Positions 46,261 through 58,861 of a stretch of DNA of 64,000 nucleotides are shown here, one piece after another. The DNA comes from Tigriopus japonicus (Eukaryota; Arthropoda; Copepoda; Harpacticoida; Harpacticidae), in the NCBI GenBank assembly GCA_010645155.1, contig JAAGOF010000204.1, forward strand, positions 1,151,634 to 1,215,633, given 5' to 3'. The notes beneath the pieces were generated by a model. That model was given only the letters and a program-made list of their open reading frames with translations, did no database searches and had not been told where the DNA came from. Within the stretch, counting starts at the first letter, position 1, and the number at the start of each line of letters is the position of its first letter. Both the position numbers and the translations under genes were made by a program.

Positions 46261-47874
46261 TAGGGATGTGATTGATGCTGATTATCAATCTTTTAGCTGT
46301 TGATGCTAAGTCACAACACGATCTTGTATTGGAATGGAATCAGAATGGAATCAAGCTTTTTTTTTTTTTGACGACATTTTGGCTTCCTTCCCGGTCACTT
46401 CCCGAATTGATTCTCTTGTTCACTTCATCGGTCTCGAGGCGCCACTCAATCTTTGAATGCAATCTACAAACGCTACACCTGTGGAGAAGTTTTAGATGGT
46501 TACCATTCTCTAACATTTAGTAGGAAGAAGTATAATATTTAATATTTACCAACTAACAACTGTACGTGCATTGTATGTCGTTCACTAATCGCGTTCACTA
46601 TTTTTGTTCTTTATTTTCCCTTCAGCCATAATAATGCTACAGGCATTTGAAATATGAAATAAACAACGAATATTTCGAAAATCGAAATGTATGTATCCAA
46701 TAAAGGTTCCATTATGTTTATTTGCATTGTCTCCCATGCCATATTTTGTTAGGAAAATTTCCTGACGTAACAGCAGTGGCGTACTGCACTTTGATCTTTT
46801 AGAAATCTGGTTTGAGGAACATATGATGCAAATTGATTAATACAAAAGCTTAAAGGTGAAATCAAAATTCACGTTGCAAAGGCCAAGTCAACTGACAACA
46901 TGGTGATGGATATGAATTCGTGCTTTGGTCACTCAAAAGTATTTTAAGGTACAAATGGGATACACGTTCTTGTGGTCTGATGATAGCTTTGCCAAGTTAA
47001 TGGTATCTTGGGCCAAATATACTTTTTGTTAAGAAGACTTGGACAATGAAGTGGCAAACGTCTTAAAATCATAAAACATATTGCAAATAAGAAGTGATCC
47101 AATAAATTTTTATGGGACAAGTTAGACATTTGAATTGCCAGGATGAAGAAGTCAAGTGAATTGGCAGAGCAAAAAGTTATTAATGAGGAAAAGTGGCATG
47201 CCTGCAATTAGTAAACCTTTCAATGTAGGTGACAAGTGTGGCTGAGTAATGACGAGATGGCATTATCATGCCATAGCTGGATGTTATTCGTGTGGTTTTA
47301 TATCTTAAATACGTCCAAAAACACAAATCAAGTTTTATTCTCAAACATGAGTTAGAAAAAAAAAAATATTTTGTCTTCTTAACTATTCATGCATTCAACC
47401 AAGGAATATAAAAGATAGCACTGGGGCAGTCACCTTTAGGACCTTGTTCAGAGGCCCATATCATCAAAAAAGTAGTGATGGGTTTCGAACCGGGAGTGCT
47501 GCCATTTTTTACTCGGAAGTTTATCATTGTTGATTAGGGCAGGTTGTATTGAACGTTTTCAAAAAGACCTAAACAGGGACCAATTTGGCAACACTCAAAC
47601 TAGTTCGATTTCGAGTTCCATCAGTAGCTTTACTTTTGGATTTCGAGTTGGCAGTGCTGCCATATTTTATGACGTCTCTAGTTGAGAAGATTAGTTGGGG
47701 GTCAACTTTTTGACCTTAAAATCCAAAGTGGCAAAACTCGGCCAAAAATCCAACTCGAAACCCATCAGTACAAAAAAGCTTGATTCCATTCTGATTCCTT
47801 TCCAATACAAAATTGTGTTGTGACTCAGCATCAACAGCTAAAAGATTATAAATCAGCTTCAAGCCACATCACTA
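46261..47874. mobile_element. older inverted-repeat element carrying a nested hAT MITE
   Basis: The left arm starting TAGGGATGTGATTGATGCTG (46261-46370) is inverted at 47779-47874 (complement starts TAGTGATGTGGCTTGAAGCT). The arms share GGAATCAGAATGGAATCAAG and TTTTAGCTGTTGATGCT. The right arm is interrupted at its inner edge by the 47473-47770 insertion. TAGNGATGTG ends fit the hAT style; no clean 8-bp duplication is visible. No transposase frame is present. Confidence 0.65.
47473..47770. mobile_element. hAT MITE with perfect 8-bp target duplication
   Basis: The left end TAGTGATGGGTTTCGAACC is inverted at the right (TCGAAACCCATCAGTA, complement TACTGATGGGTTTCGA). The direct repeat CAAAAAAG flanks it exactly at 47465-47472 and 47771-47778. 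It is 298 bp and non-coding. Ends of the TAGNGNTGGG type with an 8-bp duplication are the hAT signature. Its position inside an arm of the 46261-47874 element shows that it is the younger insertion. Confidence 0.88.
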
Positions 47875-48315
47875 CTCTATAGGGCTCAAGGCGGCGCGAA
47901 TTTGGTTTTAGGGCTGCTGAAAACACATAGACAGCGCCAAATCCCAAGAACCGAAAGTTCAGCGGAAAGCCCTTCATTTTGATAACACGATCAGTCTTCA
48001 GTTAAATTCTTGGCATGAATAAGCGGATTTGTAAAAATCACCGCTTACTGATCCCCGCTTTGGGCTCTCTTTTACCATCAGGTCCCATCTGACGCCCAAG
48101 TTGACCTCGAACCCAGTTCCTAAAACAGCAAGCCTGAAAACCAAACCACAACAAATGCGATGTTGCTGTTTGGAACTTTGGATGGAGCTGGGCGAGCTGG
48201 GCGCATGCTTACGGAATACATCCAAAAAGAAGACGTTGATCGAGAAAAGACCCTTCCATCCATCGATTGATTGATTGATTGGTCGGTTCAAATCGGAGAT
48301 CAATCGGCGGCCATC

Positions 48316-48508
48316 ATGGTGAAGAAGAGTTTTAACGTGGGTGCCAAGGTTTGGGCCAAGGTCCGCGGTTATCCGGCGTGGCCGGCCCGCATCGAAAAGG
48401 ACAAAGGCAGCGGCAAATACGAAGTCTTCTTCTTCGGTACCTACGAAACGGCCATCTGCAAAAGAGACGACATCTGGGACTACAACCAAGAAACTAAGGA
48501 CAAATTCG
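48316..48508 (+). CDS. PSIP1: PSIP1-like exon 1 (PWWP domain)
   Basis: 64 codons plus one base, MVKKSFNVGAKVWAKV to TKDKFG, ending at donor GTGAGA. It holds nearly the whole PWWP domain. Confidence 0.93.
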
Positions 48509-50552
48509 GTGAGACAAACAGAGACAGAGAAACGCGGACAAACGCGGAAACGGACGAACACAAAGCCTCAAACCCAACAATGAGAAATCAGACGGATGTT
48601 ACGAGACGCCAAAATGATGTCATATCATTTGAGCGTATTCTATTCACCGCTGTATTATCGTGGAAAATTGGAATTTATGGCGGATAACGTAGTCCATCGG
48701 GCAACAGCCCCGTTTCAAGCAATCTTAAATAGTTTTATGATTTCCAACCGCAAACTTCAGGACCGTTTGGGCCTTTGACAAGGGCTTGCACATCTCAGGC
48801 ACATGGAAATCTCTCAAAATAAAGGAGAGTTTGGCCCGTTTCTCGTAGAATCGAAAGTGACGGAGTTTATGAGAACGATGTCAAAGACAAATTCACGATG
48901 TGCGACGGGTTTTTGGTTCTTGAATTAGATGAGTGGTAAAATTGTTACGAAAAGCGTTTGACAGTGCGAATAGAAACAATTGTTGAAGCAATTAAAAGAC
49001 GGATACGCAGGGAATCCTCTTCATTGCTAGAGGGACTGAAATTAACCTTATCACCGCGTTTCAAAGTTAGTTTTATGAAAAGAGTCATGTTGAGTGTAGA
49101 ATTCAAATCATCTTCTTGTCCGTGAAGATGTTTCAAAAGATTTTGTCGTCTTTCCAGCCAAGCAAAAGAACAAGAAAGGCTTCGCCGAAGGACTCTATGA
49201 AATCGAAAACAACCCCAACATTCAGACGGCCGAAAAACTCATGGCCATGGAAGAAGAAGAAGCCGCCGGGGCCGAGGATCCGCCCACCGCAGCCACACCC
49301 GTCAATACCAAAACTGACGTAGCCGAAGACGAAACCGCGTTCTCGGATCCCGTGCCCGAATCCGAATTGACCATCGACGAGGGGAAATCCGTTCGAAAAG
49401 CTCCGGCTAAACGCGGAACCAAACGTCGAGCCGAAGAGTCACCGGCCGTGGCGGCCACGCCTCCTCCGGCTAAACAGGCACGAGGGGCGGCGGCCAATGC
49501 GGCTGCTACGGCCACACCCACCACGGCGCAACCGGATGCGGCGGCTTCGGAAAAAATCAGCCGATCGGGTCGTGTCATTAAGCCGAAGAAATTCGACGAC
49601 GAGATCGTGCAAGAAAAGGTACAATGAAGGCCATGAGGTAGACACGAACAAAGGGGTGATTACTCATGAGGTGTGATTTAATTTCAGGAGGGAGACACGC
49701 CCAGTAAATTATCCATCCCTAGTTCCACTCCGACATCGAAAAAGGAACCGAGAAAGATGTGGGTACAAGTGAAAGCCACGGGTGATATGATTGAGATCAA
49801 TTTGGACAAAGATCGACCCGTCAGCTTCGAGTCCAAGGAGGCCGAGATCCAATGGGAAAAGGTCACGGCCAAGAACGCTCTCAAATTTAAAGATAAGGTC
49901 GAAAGTGGCCAATTTATTCCCGACGAAATCCGAAAGAAGCTCGAACAGAAACTCAATCGAACCCCCGAAGAAGAGGAAATCCTTCGGAAAGAGCGAGAAT
50001 TGAGTAACAAAAAGGAAAAGGTATGCTCGATGTCCGGGTCATCTTCTCTTGGGTGACTATTTTGTCTACTTAACAATATCTTGTTCTCAGATTAAGTGGT
50101 TGAAAATTGAGCAACGTCTGGTCGATCTGGATCTGGCCATTAAGCAATCGCTCCATTACCTCCGCCCCGAAATGGGGGCGTGTCTCGAGGCTCTGGCTGA
50201 ATTAGGTACACTCTCCCTGACCCCTCTCATGTTGAAGAAACAACCGGATATCGTGACCACTATCCGGAAACTGAGGAAATACGTGGGCCCTCAGAACGAT
50301 TCCTCTCCTAAGGACTCAAATAATTCATCAAATGACGATTGGTCGAGTCGAGCCCAGGAGATCCGTTTGAAAGCCAATCAAGTGTTCATGAAGCTTCAGT
50401 CTACGTTCACCACACCTGAGGGTGCCAATTTCTGGGAGACATTCGAAAGCCAGTTGGTGGAATTTCGTGGGGCCACCCAAGGAATGGATCGGAAAAAGTT
50501 GCTCTCCCTCGTATCTGATCCGACTCAAAAGGGGAAATCACGGGTTCAATAG
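48316..50552 (+). CDS. PSIP1: PWWP and integrase-binding-domain chromatin protein, LEDGF/HDGFL2 family (four exons)
   Basis: Chromatin-bound transcriptional co-regulator; the family reads H3K36-methylated nucleosomes through PWWP and tethers partners through the IBD (family knowledge). Joining 48316-48508, 49158-49618, 49688-50020 and 50091-50552 gives 1449 nt, 482 residues. The PWWP domain spans about residues 6-64 (KVRGYPAWPARI, FFFGTYETA); Trp22 and Phe at 38-40 match the aromatic-cage positions. GFAEGLYEIENNP follows, as in HDGF relatives. Residues 95-205 are Ala/Pro/Thr-rich with a basic patch (KRGTKRR, 149-155) that could be a nuclear signal. Residues 298-329 look coiled-coil. The IBD is about 330-430 (LEALAELGTLSL, IVTTIRKLRKYV). 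Length is close to vertebrate LEDGF/p75 (530 aa). Orthology to PSIP1 versus HDGFL2, or the insect JASPer protein, cannot be separated here. Start context GCCATCATGG is good. Confidence 0.92.
48509..49157 (+). other. PSIP1-like intron 1
   Basis: 649 bp, AT-richer than the flanking exons, no internal feature recognised. Introns 2 (49619-49687) and 3 (50021-50090) are only 69 and 70 bp. Confidence 0.85.
49158..49618 (+). CDS. PSIP1: PSIP1-like exon 2 (low-complexity linker)
   Basis: Starts after CTTTCCAG and completes the split Ala codon: AKQKNKKGFAEGLYEIENNP. It then encodes an acidic and Ala/Pro-rich linker, a KRGTKRR patch and ISRSGRVIKPKKFDDE. Donor AAG then GTACAA, phase 0. Confidence 0.92.
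49688..50020 (+). CDS. PSIP1: PSIP1-like exon 3 (linker and coiled coil)
   Basis: 111 codons between a TTTCAG acceptor and a GTATGC donor. Includes KMWVQVKATGDMIEINLD and the charged helix KKLEQKLNRTPEEEEILRK. Confidence 0.92.
50091..50552 (+). CDS. PSIP1: PSIP1-like exon 4 (integrase-binding domain, C-terminus)
   Basis: 153 codons and TAG after a TTCTCAG acceptor. IKWLKIEQRLVDLDLAIKQS leads into the IBD helices. The C-terminal part includes RAQEIRLKANQVFMKLQST and ends KGKSRVQ. Confidence 0.93.
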   Translation: MKWLKIEQRLVDLDLAIKQSLHYLRPEMGACLEALAELGTLSLTPLMLKKQPDIVTTIRKLRKYVGPQNDSSPKDSNNSSNDDWSSRAQEIRLKANQVFMKLQSTFTTPEGANFWETFESQLVEFRGATQGMDRKKLLSLVSDPTQKGKSRVQ

Positions 50553-52064
50553 AATGTAAAAGGAGCCTGATTCTCGATAATCCATTTGACATGCACTCGT
50601 AACGTCTTCTTACGTGTTTGTCGTTCCCCCTCCCTCTCTCCCTCATTTTCTTTCTATCTCTCTCTCCCTCTTTCAGAGTAGAGACATGACACGACCATGT
50701 ATTATCCGTGCCTACTGAAAAGTAGGCTCATTTTGTCCTGTATCGAGGTGCGTTGAAATATAAAATTGCAAAAAGATGAAGTGTGGGGAGTTTGCCAAGA
50801 ATGTGGCTCAAAGCGATTTTTTTTTACATTGGGGGATGTTGATAAATCCAAAGAAAGTGCCGAATTTTCTAAGACTTTGACCCCAAGGACAACGGGCAAT
50901 CATAACATTACCTTGGGAACCTGTATTGGCTTGTCTTGGCATGAAGAGAAGTTCGCGTAGCGATCTAAAAAAGACTGGGACGCAGAGTACCCATTGGATT
51001 CGTGTTGTTCATACAGTAGGAACATGGCCTTTTATAGTAAAATAGAGTGCAGTCTACTGCAGATGCATAATGCGACAAGTCGCATCTTGTTGGAACCTTA
51101 AGTCTCATTTGTATAATTCTCATGATGCTACCTTGCTTCCTAAACTTGTCTCTCGATATCGCTTGACAAATAAACTCCTTCAACGTCCTCCTTTCAACAA
51201 AAACGCATGAATAATCTAAAGAGAGAAAATAAGAAAAGTTTAAAGAACAAAAATCATAAATTCCTTATTTGTTTTTTTTTATAATTGGTGTTAGGGTCGG
51301 GGGGGTTAGCCTCGCCCGGCCAACAAGGTCAGCCATCACATCGTCCAAAGTTTTCTGAAAGCAATGTCAAGGCCAAGATCAGAATGATTCTCCGTTTGCG
51401 GGTATGAAAGGTGCCGTTCACAAAGTCAAACCCAAACGTGATTCAGAATTTAGATTGCAAAATACGAAATCAATCAACTTGGAAACATTTGGAATTATTT
51501 CATGAAGCTTGTGAGACTACAAGCATGAGCTTTAGTTCTAAACATTCTCGTTCTTGGTCAGTTTTAATTAACTTTACTGGACTTCATACTTTCTTTTAAA
51601 GTGTCTTTTGGTCAATGATACAATGTTGGCCAATGCGTTAAGGGTATCTGTACATTAGTGATGTGATCAATACCCAGCAGGAGCAAATGACAGTGAAACC
51701 AACTTTTAAACAATTCCATTGAATATGGTCACACCATTTGAAGCTAGTCTCACTGAGATTTTCCCTTTGCTCCGTTTTTAGCACTAATGCACCAAAATAT
51801 TAAGACATCCACATGATTGATCGACTATTTCACAGATTTCTGAACCTGAATTGTAATGTTAGTGTATGCTATCTGTTGTCCAAATTCATTAAAAACAACC
51901 AATACTTTGAGTTTCTATGTAAGCTACATCTCTACATGTAAGCTACATGTATATCTATCATTAGTAAGATTTTTCATTGATAGAACTATTTTACTCCAGC
52001 AAGCAGACCTCAATAGCCATCCAGAGCTTGAGGCAGGCATCAAGACTTATAATTCCAGTAAAGG
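50553..52064. other. PSIP1-like 3' flank and spacer
   Basis: Begins with a CT-rich tract (50624-50676) in the presumed 3' untranslated region. No canonical AATAAA is obvious; AATATAAAA at about 50756 is a weak candidate. From 50.9 kb to the satellite the DNA is AT-rich without supported genes. Confidence 0.5.
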
Positions 52065-55000
52065 AAATATATTATGGGAAATCGAATTTTTTTATATACT
52101 ATATCAAGAATATCCAGTAATAGGGAGTTTATTATGGAATATCGAACTTTTGAAAAATCATTTTATGTATTTTTTTTGATTTTTTATACATGTAAACACT
52201 CTCAGACGACGAACAGATTTTGAATTTGTGGTCCAAAAAAACAAAAGGAAACAGTGGAACAGAAAAAATTAGGCCAAATAACGAGCAAAGCTCAAAAGTA
52301 GTATTGGTTGATTAAGTTTTTCGAGTAATAGCAAGTTTATTATGATCTATATTTTGAAAAATCATATCATGTATTTTTCTTGATGTCTTATATTTGTTAA
52401 CACTCTCAGACGACGAACAAACATTGAATTTGTGGTTTAAAAAATGAAATAGATCAAATGAACATAAAAAATAGGACAAGTAACGAGCAAAAATCAAATA
52501 TAGTTTTGGTTGGCCAAGTTTCTCGAGTAATAGCAAGTTTATTATGGGAGATTGAATTTTTGAAAAATCATATCATGTATTTTTCTTGATTTTTTATGCA
52601 TATAAACACTTTCAGACAACGAAAAGACATTGCATTTGTGGTCCAAAATATGAAAGGGAACATTGGAACATAAATAGTTGGTCACATAACGAGCAAAGCT
52701 CAAATATAGTTTTGGTTGGCCAAGTTTCTCGAGTAATAGCAAGTTTATTATGGGAGATTGAATTTTTGAAAAATGTTATCATGTATTTTTCTTAATTTTT
52801 TATGCATTTAAACACTCTCAGACGACGAACAGACATTGAATTTGTGGTCCAAAAATGAAAATTGAACATTGGAACAGAAATAATATGTCAATTAACGAGC
52901 AAAGCTAAAATATAGTTTTGGTTGACCATTTTCTCGAGTAATAGCAAGTTTATTATGGGAGATCTAATTTTTTAAAAATCATATCATGTATTTTTCTTGA
53001 TTTTTTTTGCATATAAACACTCTCAGACGACGAACAGACGTTGAATTTGTGGTCCAAAAATGAAGATGGAACATTGGAACAGAAATAATAGGCAAATTCA
53101 CGAGCAAAGGTCAAATATAGTTTTAGTTTAACAAGTTTCTCGAGAAATAGCAAGTTCATTATGGGAAATCTAAATTTTGAAAAATCATATAATGCACTTT
53201 TCTTGATTTTTTTAATATAAACACTCTCAGACGACGAATAACCATTGAATTTGTGGTCCAAAAGTGAAAATGGAACATTGGAAAAGAAATAATAGGTCAA
53301 ATAACGAGCAAAGCTCAAATATAGTTTTGGATGACCAAGTTTTTCGAGTAATAGCAAGTTTATTATGGGAGATTGAATTTTGAAAAATCATATAATGTAC
53401 TTTTCTTGATTTTTTATATTTTTAAACACTGTCAGACGACGAACAAAGATTGAATTTGTGGTCCAAAAATGAAAATGGAACAGGGGAACAGAAAAAATAG
53501 GTCAAATAACGAGCAAAGCTCAAATATAGTTTTGGTTGACCAAGTTTCTCGAATAATAGGAAGTTTTTTATGGGAGATCTAAATTTTGAAAAATCATATC
53601 ATGTATTTTTCTTGATATTTTATGCATATAAACAGTCTCAGACGACGAACAGACATCAAATTTGTGGTCCAAATATGAAAATGGAACATTAGAACAGAAA
53701 TAATAGGTCAAACAACGAGCAAAGCTCAAATATAGTTTCGGTTGACCAAGTTTCTCGAATTATAGCAAGTTTATTATGGGAGATCTAAATTTTGAAAAAT
53801 CATATCATGTATTTTGATTAATTTTTCATGCATATAAACACTCTTAGACGACTAACAGACATTGAATTTGTGGTCCAAAAGTGAAAATGGAACATTGGAA
53901 CAGAAAAAATAGGTCAAACAACGAGCAAAGCTCAAATATAGTTTCGGTTGACCAAGTTTCTCGAATTATAGCAAGTTTATTATGGGAGATCTAAATTTTG
54001 AAAAATCATATCATGTATTTTGATTGATTTTTCATGCATATAAACACTCTTAGACGACTAACAGACATTGAATTTGTGGTCCAAAAGTGAAAATGGAACA
54101 TTGGAACAGAAAAAATAGGTCAAACAACGCGCAAAGCTCAAATATAGTTTCGGTTGACCAAGTTTCTCGAATTATAGGAAGTTTATTATGGGAGATCTAA
54201 ATTTTTGAAAAATCATATCATGTATTTTTCTTGATTTTTTATTCATATAAACAGTCTCAGACGACGAACAGACATCAAATTTGTGGTCCAAATATGAAAA
54301 CGGAACATTGGAAAAGAAATAATAGGTCAAATAACGAGCAAAGCTCAAATATAGTTTCGGTTGACCAAGTTTTTCGAGTAATGGCAAGTTTATCATGGGA
54401 GATCTAAATTTTGAAAAATGATATCATGTATTTTTCTTGATTTTTTATTCATATAAACAGTCTCAGACGACGAACAGACATCAAATTTGTGGTCCAAATA
54501 TGAAAATGGAACATTGGAACAGAAAAAATAGGTCAAACAACGAGCAAAGCTCAAATATAGTTTTGGTTGACCAAGTTTCTCGAGTAATAGCAGGTTTATT
54601 ATGAGAGATTGATTTTGTGAAAAATCATATCATGTACTTTCCTTGATGTTTTTATTCATATAAACACTCTCAGACGACGAACAGACATTCAATTTGTGGT
54701 CCAAATATGAAAATGGAACATTGGAACAGAAAAAATAGGTCAAACAACGAGCAAAGCTCAAATATAGTTTTGGTTGACCAAGTTTCTCGAGTAATAGCAG
54801 GTTTATTATGGGAGATCTAAATTTTGAAAAATCATATCATGTATTTTTCTTGATTTTTTATTCATATAAACAGTCTCAGACGACGAACAGACATCAAATT
54901 TGTGGTCCAAATATGAAAATGGAACATTGGAAAAGAAATAATAGGTCAAATAACGAGCAAAGCTCAAATATAGTTTCGGTTGACCAAGTTTCTCGAATTA

Positions 55001-58000
55001 TAGCAAGTTTATTATGGGAGATCTAAATTTTGAAAAATCGTATCATATATTTTTCTTGATTTTTTATGCATATAAACACTCTTAGACGACAAATACACAT
55101 TGAATTTGTGGTCCAAAAGTGAAAATGGAACATTGGAACAGAAAAAATAGGTCAAATAACGAGCAAAGCTCAAATATAGTTTTGGTTGACCAAGTTTCTC
55201 GAGTAATAGCAAGTTTATCATGGGAGATCTAAATTTTGAAAAATCATATCATGTATTTTTCTTGATGTTTTATGCATTTTAACACTCTAAGACGACGACC
55301 AGACATTAAATTTGTGGTCCAAAAGTGAAAATGCAACATTGGAACAAAAAAAATAGGTCAAATAACGAGCAAAGCTCAAATATAGTTTCGGTTGACCAAG
55401 TTTCTCGAATAATAGGAAGTTTTTTATGGGAGATCTAAATTTTGAAAAATCATATCATGTATTTTTCTTGAAATTTTATGCATATAAACACTCTTAGACG
55501 ACGAACAGACTTTGAAATTGTGGTCCAAAAGTGAAAATGGAACATTGAAACAGAAGTAATAGGCCAAATAACGAGCAAAGCTCAAATATAAATTTGGTTG
55601 ACCAAGTTTCTCGAGTAATGGCAAGTTTATCATGGGAGATCTAAATTTTGAAAAATCATATCATGTATTTTTCTTGATGTTTTATGCTTTTTAACACTCT
55701 AAGACGACGACCAGACATTAAATTTGTGGTCCAAAAGTGAAAATGCAACATTGGAACAAAAAAAATAGGTCAAATAACGAGCAAAGCTCAAATATAGTTT
55801 CGGTTGACCAAGTTTCTCGAATAATAGGAAGTTTTTTATGGGAGATCTAAATTTTGAAAAATCATATCATGTATTTTTCTTGATATTTTATGCATATAAA
55901 CACTCTTAGACGACGACCAGACATTAAATTTGTGGTCCAAAAGTGAAAATGCAACATTGGAACAAAAAAAATAGGTCAAATAACGAGCAAAGCTCAAATA
56001 TAGTTTCGGTTGACCAAGTTTCTCGAATAAAAGCAAGTTTTTTATGGGAGATCTAAATTTTGAAAATCATATCATGTATTTTTCTTGATATTTTATGCAT
56101 ATAAACACTCTTAGACGACGACCAGACATTAAATTTGTGGTCCAAAAGTGAAAATGGAACATTGGAAAAGAATTAATAGGTCAAACAACGAGCAAAGCTC
56201 AAACATAGTTTCGGTTGACCAAGTTTCTCGAATATTAGCAAGTTTATTATGGGAGATCTAAATTTTGAAAAATCATATCATGTATTTTTCTTGATATTTT
56301 ATACATATAAACACTCTTAGACGACGAACAGACATTGAATTTGTGGTCCAAAAGTGAAAATGGAACATTGAAAAAGAATTAATAGGCCAAATAACGAGCA
56401 AAGCTCAAATATAGTTTCGGTTGACCAAGTTTCTCAAATAATAGCAAGTTTATTATGGGAGATCTAAATTTTAAAAAATCATATAATGCACTTTTCTTGA
56501 TATTTTATGCATATAAACACCCTCAGACGACGAACAGACATTGAATTTGTGGACCAAAAGTGAAAATGGAACATTGGAACAGAAAAAATAGGTCAAACAA
56601 CGAGCAAAGCTCAAATATAGTTTCGGTTGACCAAGTTTCTCAAATAATAGCAAGTTTATTATGGGAGATCTAAATTTTGAAAAATCATATAATGCACTTT
56701 TCTTGATATTTTATGCATATAAACACCCTCAGACGACGAACAGACATTGAATTTGTGGACCAAAAGTGAAAATGGAACAGAGGAACAGAAATAATAGGCC
56801 AAATAACGAGCAAAACTCAAATATAGTTTTGGTTGACTAAGTTTCTCGAGTAATAGCAAGTTTATTATGGGAGATTGATTTTTTGAAAGATCATATCATG
56901 AATTTTTCTTGATTTTTTATGCATATAAACACTCTCAGACAACGAACAGGTATTGAATTTGAGGACCAAAAATGAAAATGGAACATTGGAAAAAAAATTA
57001 TAGGTCAAATAACGAGCAAAGCTCAAATATAGTTTTAGATGAACAAGTTTCTCGAGTAATAGCAAGTTTATTATGGGAGATTGAATTTTTGAAAAATCAT
57101 ATCATGTATTTTTCTTGATGTTTTATTCATATAAACACTCTCAGACGACGAACAGACATTAAATTTTTGGTCCAAAAGTGAAAATGGAACATTGGAACAG
57201 AAAAAATTGGTCAAATATAATTTTTGGTTGACCAAGTTTCTCGAGTAATAGAAAGTTTATAATGGGAGATCTAAATTTTGAAAAATCATATAATGTATTT
57301 TTCATGAGTTTTTGTGCAAAAAAACACTCTCAGACGGCGAAAAGACATTGAATTTGTGGTCCAAAAATGAAAATGGAATATTAGAACAGAAATAATAGAT
57401 CAAATAACGAGCAAAGCTCAAATATAGTTTTGGTTGACTAAGTTTCTCGAGAAGTTTATTATGGGAGATCTAAATTTTGAAAAATCATATAATGCAGTTT
57501 CCTGAATTTTTGATGTATATAAACACTCTCAGACGACGAACAAAGATTTAATTTGTGGTCCAAAAATGAAAATGGAACATTGGAAAAGAATTAATAGGTC
57601 AAATAACGAGCAAAGCTCAAATAAAGTTTTGGTTGACCAAGTTTCTCGAGTAATAGCAAGTTTATTATGGGAGATCTAAATTTTAAAAAATCATATAATG
57701 TATTTTTTTTGATGTTTTATGCATATAAACACTGCTAGACGACAAATACACATTGATTTTGTGGTCCAAAAGTGAAAATGGAACATTGGAACAGAAATAA
57801 TAGGCCAAATAACGAGCAAACCTCAAATATAAAATTGGTTGACCAAGTTTTTCGAGTAATAGCAAGTTTATTATGGAAGATCTAAATTTTTGAAAAATCA
57901 AATAATGTATTTTTCTTGATGTTTTATGCATATAAACACTCTTAGACGATGAACAGACATTAAATTTGTGGTCCAAAAGTGAAAATGGAACATTGGAACA

Positions 58001-58861
58001 GAAATAATAGGCCAAATAACGAGCAAAGCTCAAATATAGTTTTGGTTGACCAAGTTTTTCGAGTAATAGTAAGTTTATTATGGGAGATCTAAATTGTGAA
58101 AAATCATATAATGTATTTTTCTTGGTGTTTTATGCATATAAGCACTCTCAGACGACGAACAGACATTAAATTTGTGGTCCAAAAGTGAAAATGGAATATT
58201 GGAACAGAAATATAGGTCAAATAACGAGCAAAGCTCAAATATAGTTTCGGTTGACCAAGTTTCTCGAATAAAAACAAGTTTATTATGGGAGATCAAAATT
58301 TTGAAAAATCATATAATGCACTTTTCTTAATTTTTGATGTTTATAAATACTCTCAGACAACGAACAAAGATTGAATTTGTGGTCCAAAAGTGAAAATGGA
58401 ACATTGGAACAGAAAATATAGGTCAATTAACGAGCAAAGCTCAAATATAAAATTGGTTGACCAAGTTTCTCGAATAATAGCAAGCTTATTATTGGAGATC
58501 TAAATTTTGAAAAATCATATAATGTATTTTTCTTGATTTTTTATGCATATAAACACTCAAAGACGACGAACAGACATTAAATTTGTGGTCCAAAAGTGAA
58601 AATGGAACATTGGAACAGAAATAATAGGCCAAATAACGAGCAAAGCTCAAATATAGTTTTGGTTGACCAAGTTTCTCGAATAATAGCAAGCTTATTATTG
58701 GAGATCTAAATTTTGAAAAATCATATAATGTATTTTTCTTGATTTTTTATGCATATAAACACTCAAAGACGACGAACAGACATTGATTTTGTGGTCCAAA
58801 AGTGAATATGGAACATTGGAAAAGAATTAATAGGCCAAATAACGAGCAAAGCTCAAATATA

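Noticed and set aside
47998..48561. 187-codon minus-strand frame over the PSIP1-like first exon
   Set aside because: It is antisense to the PWWP exon, whose plus-strand reading is unambiguous; the GC-rich codons of that exon keep the opposite strand open. The true minus-strand interest here is limited to the tiny candidate NTHL1 5' exon at 48049-48088.
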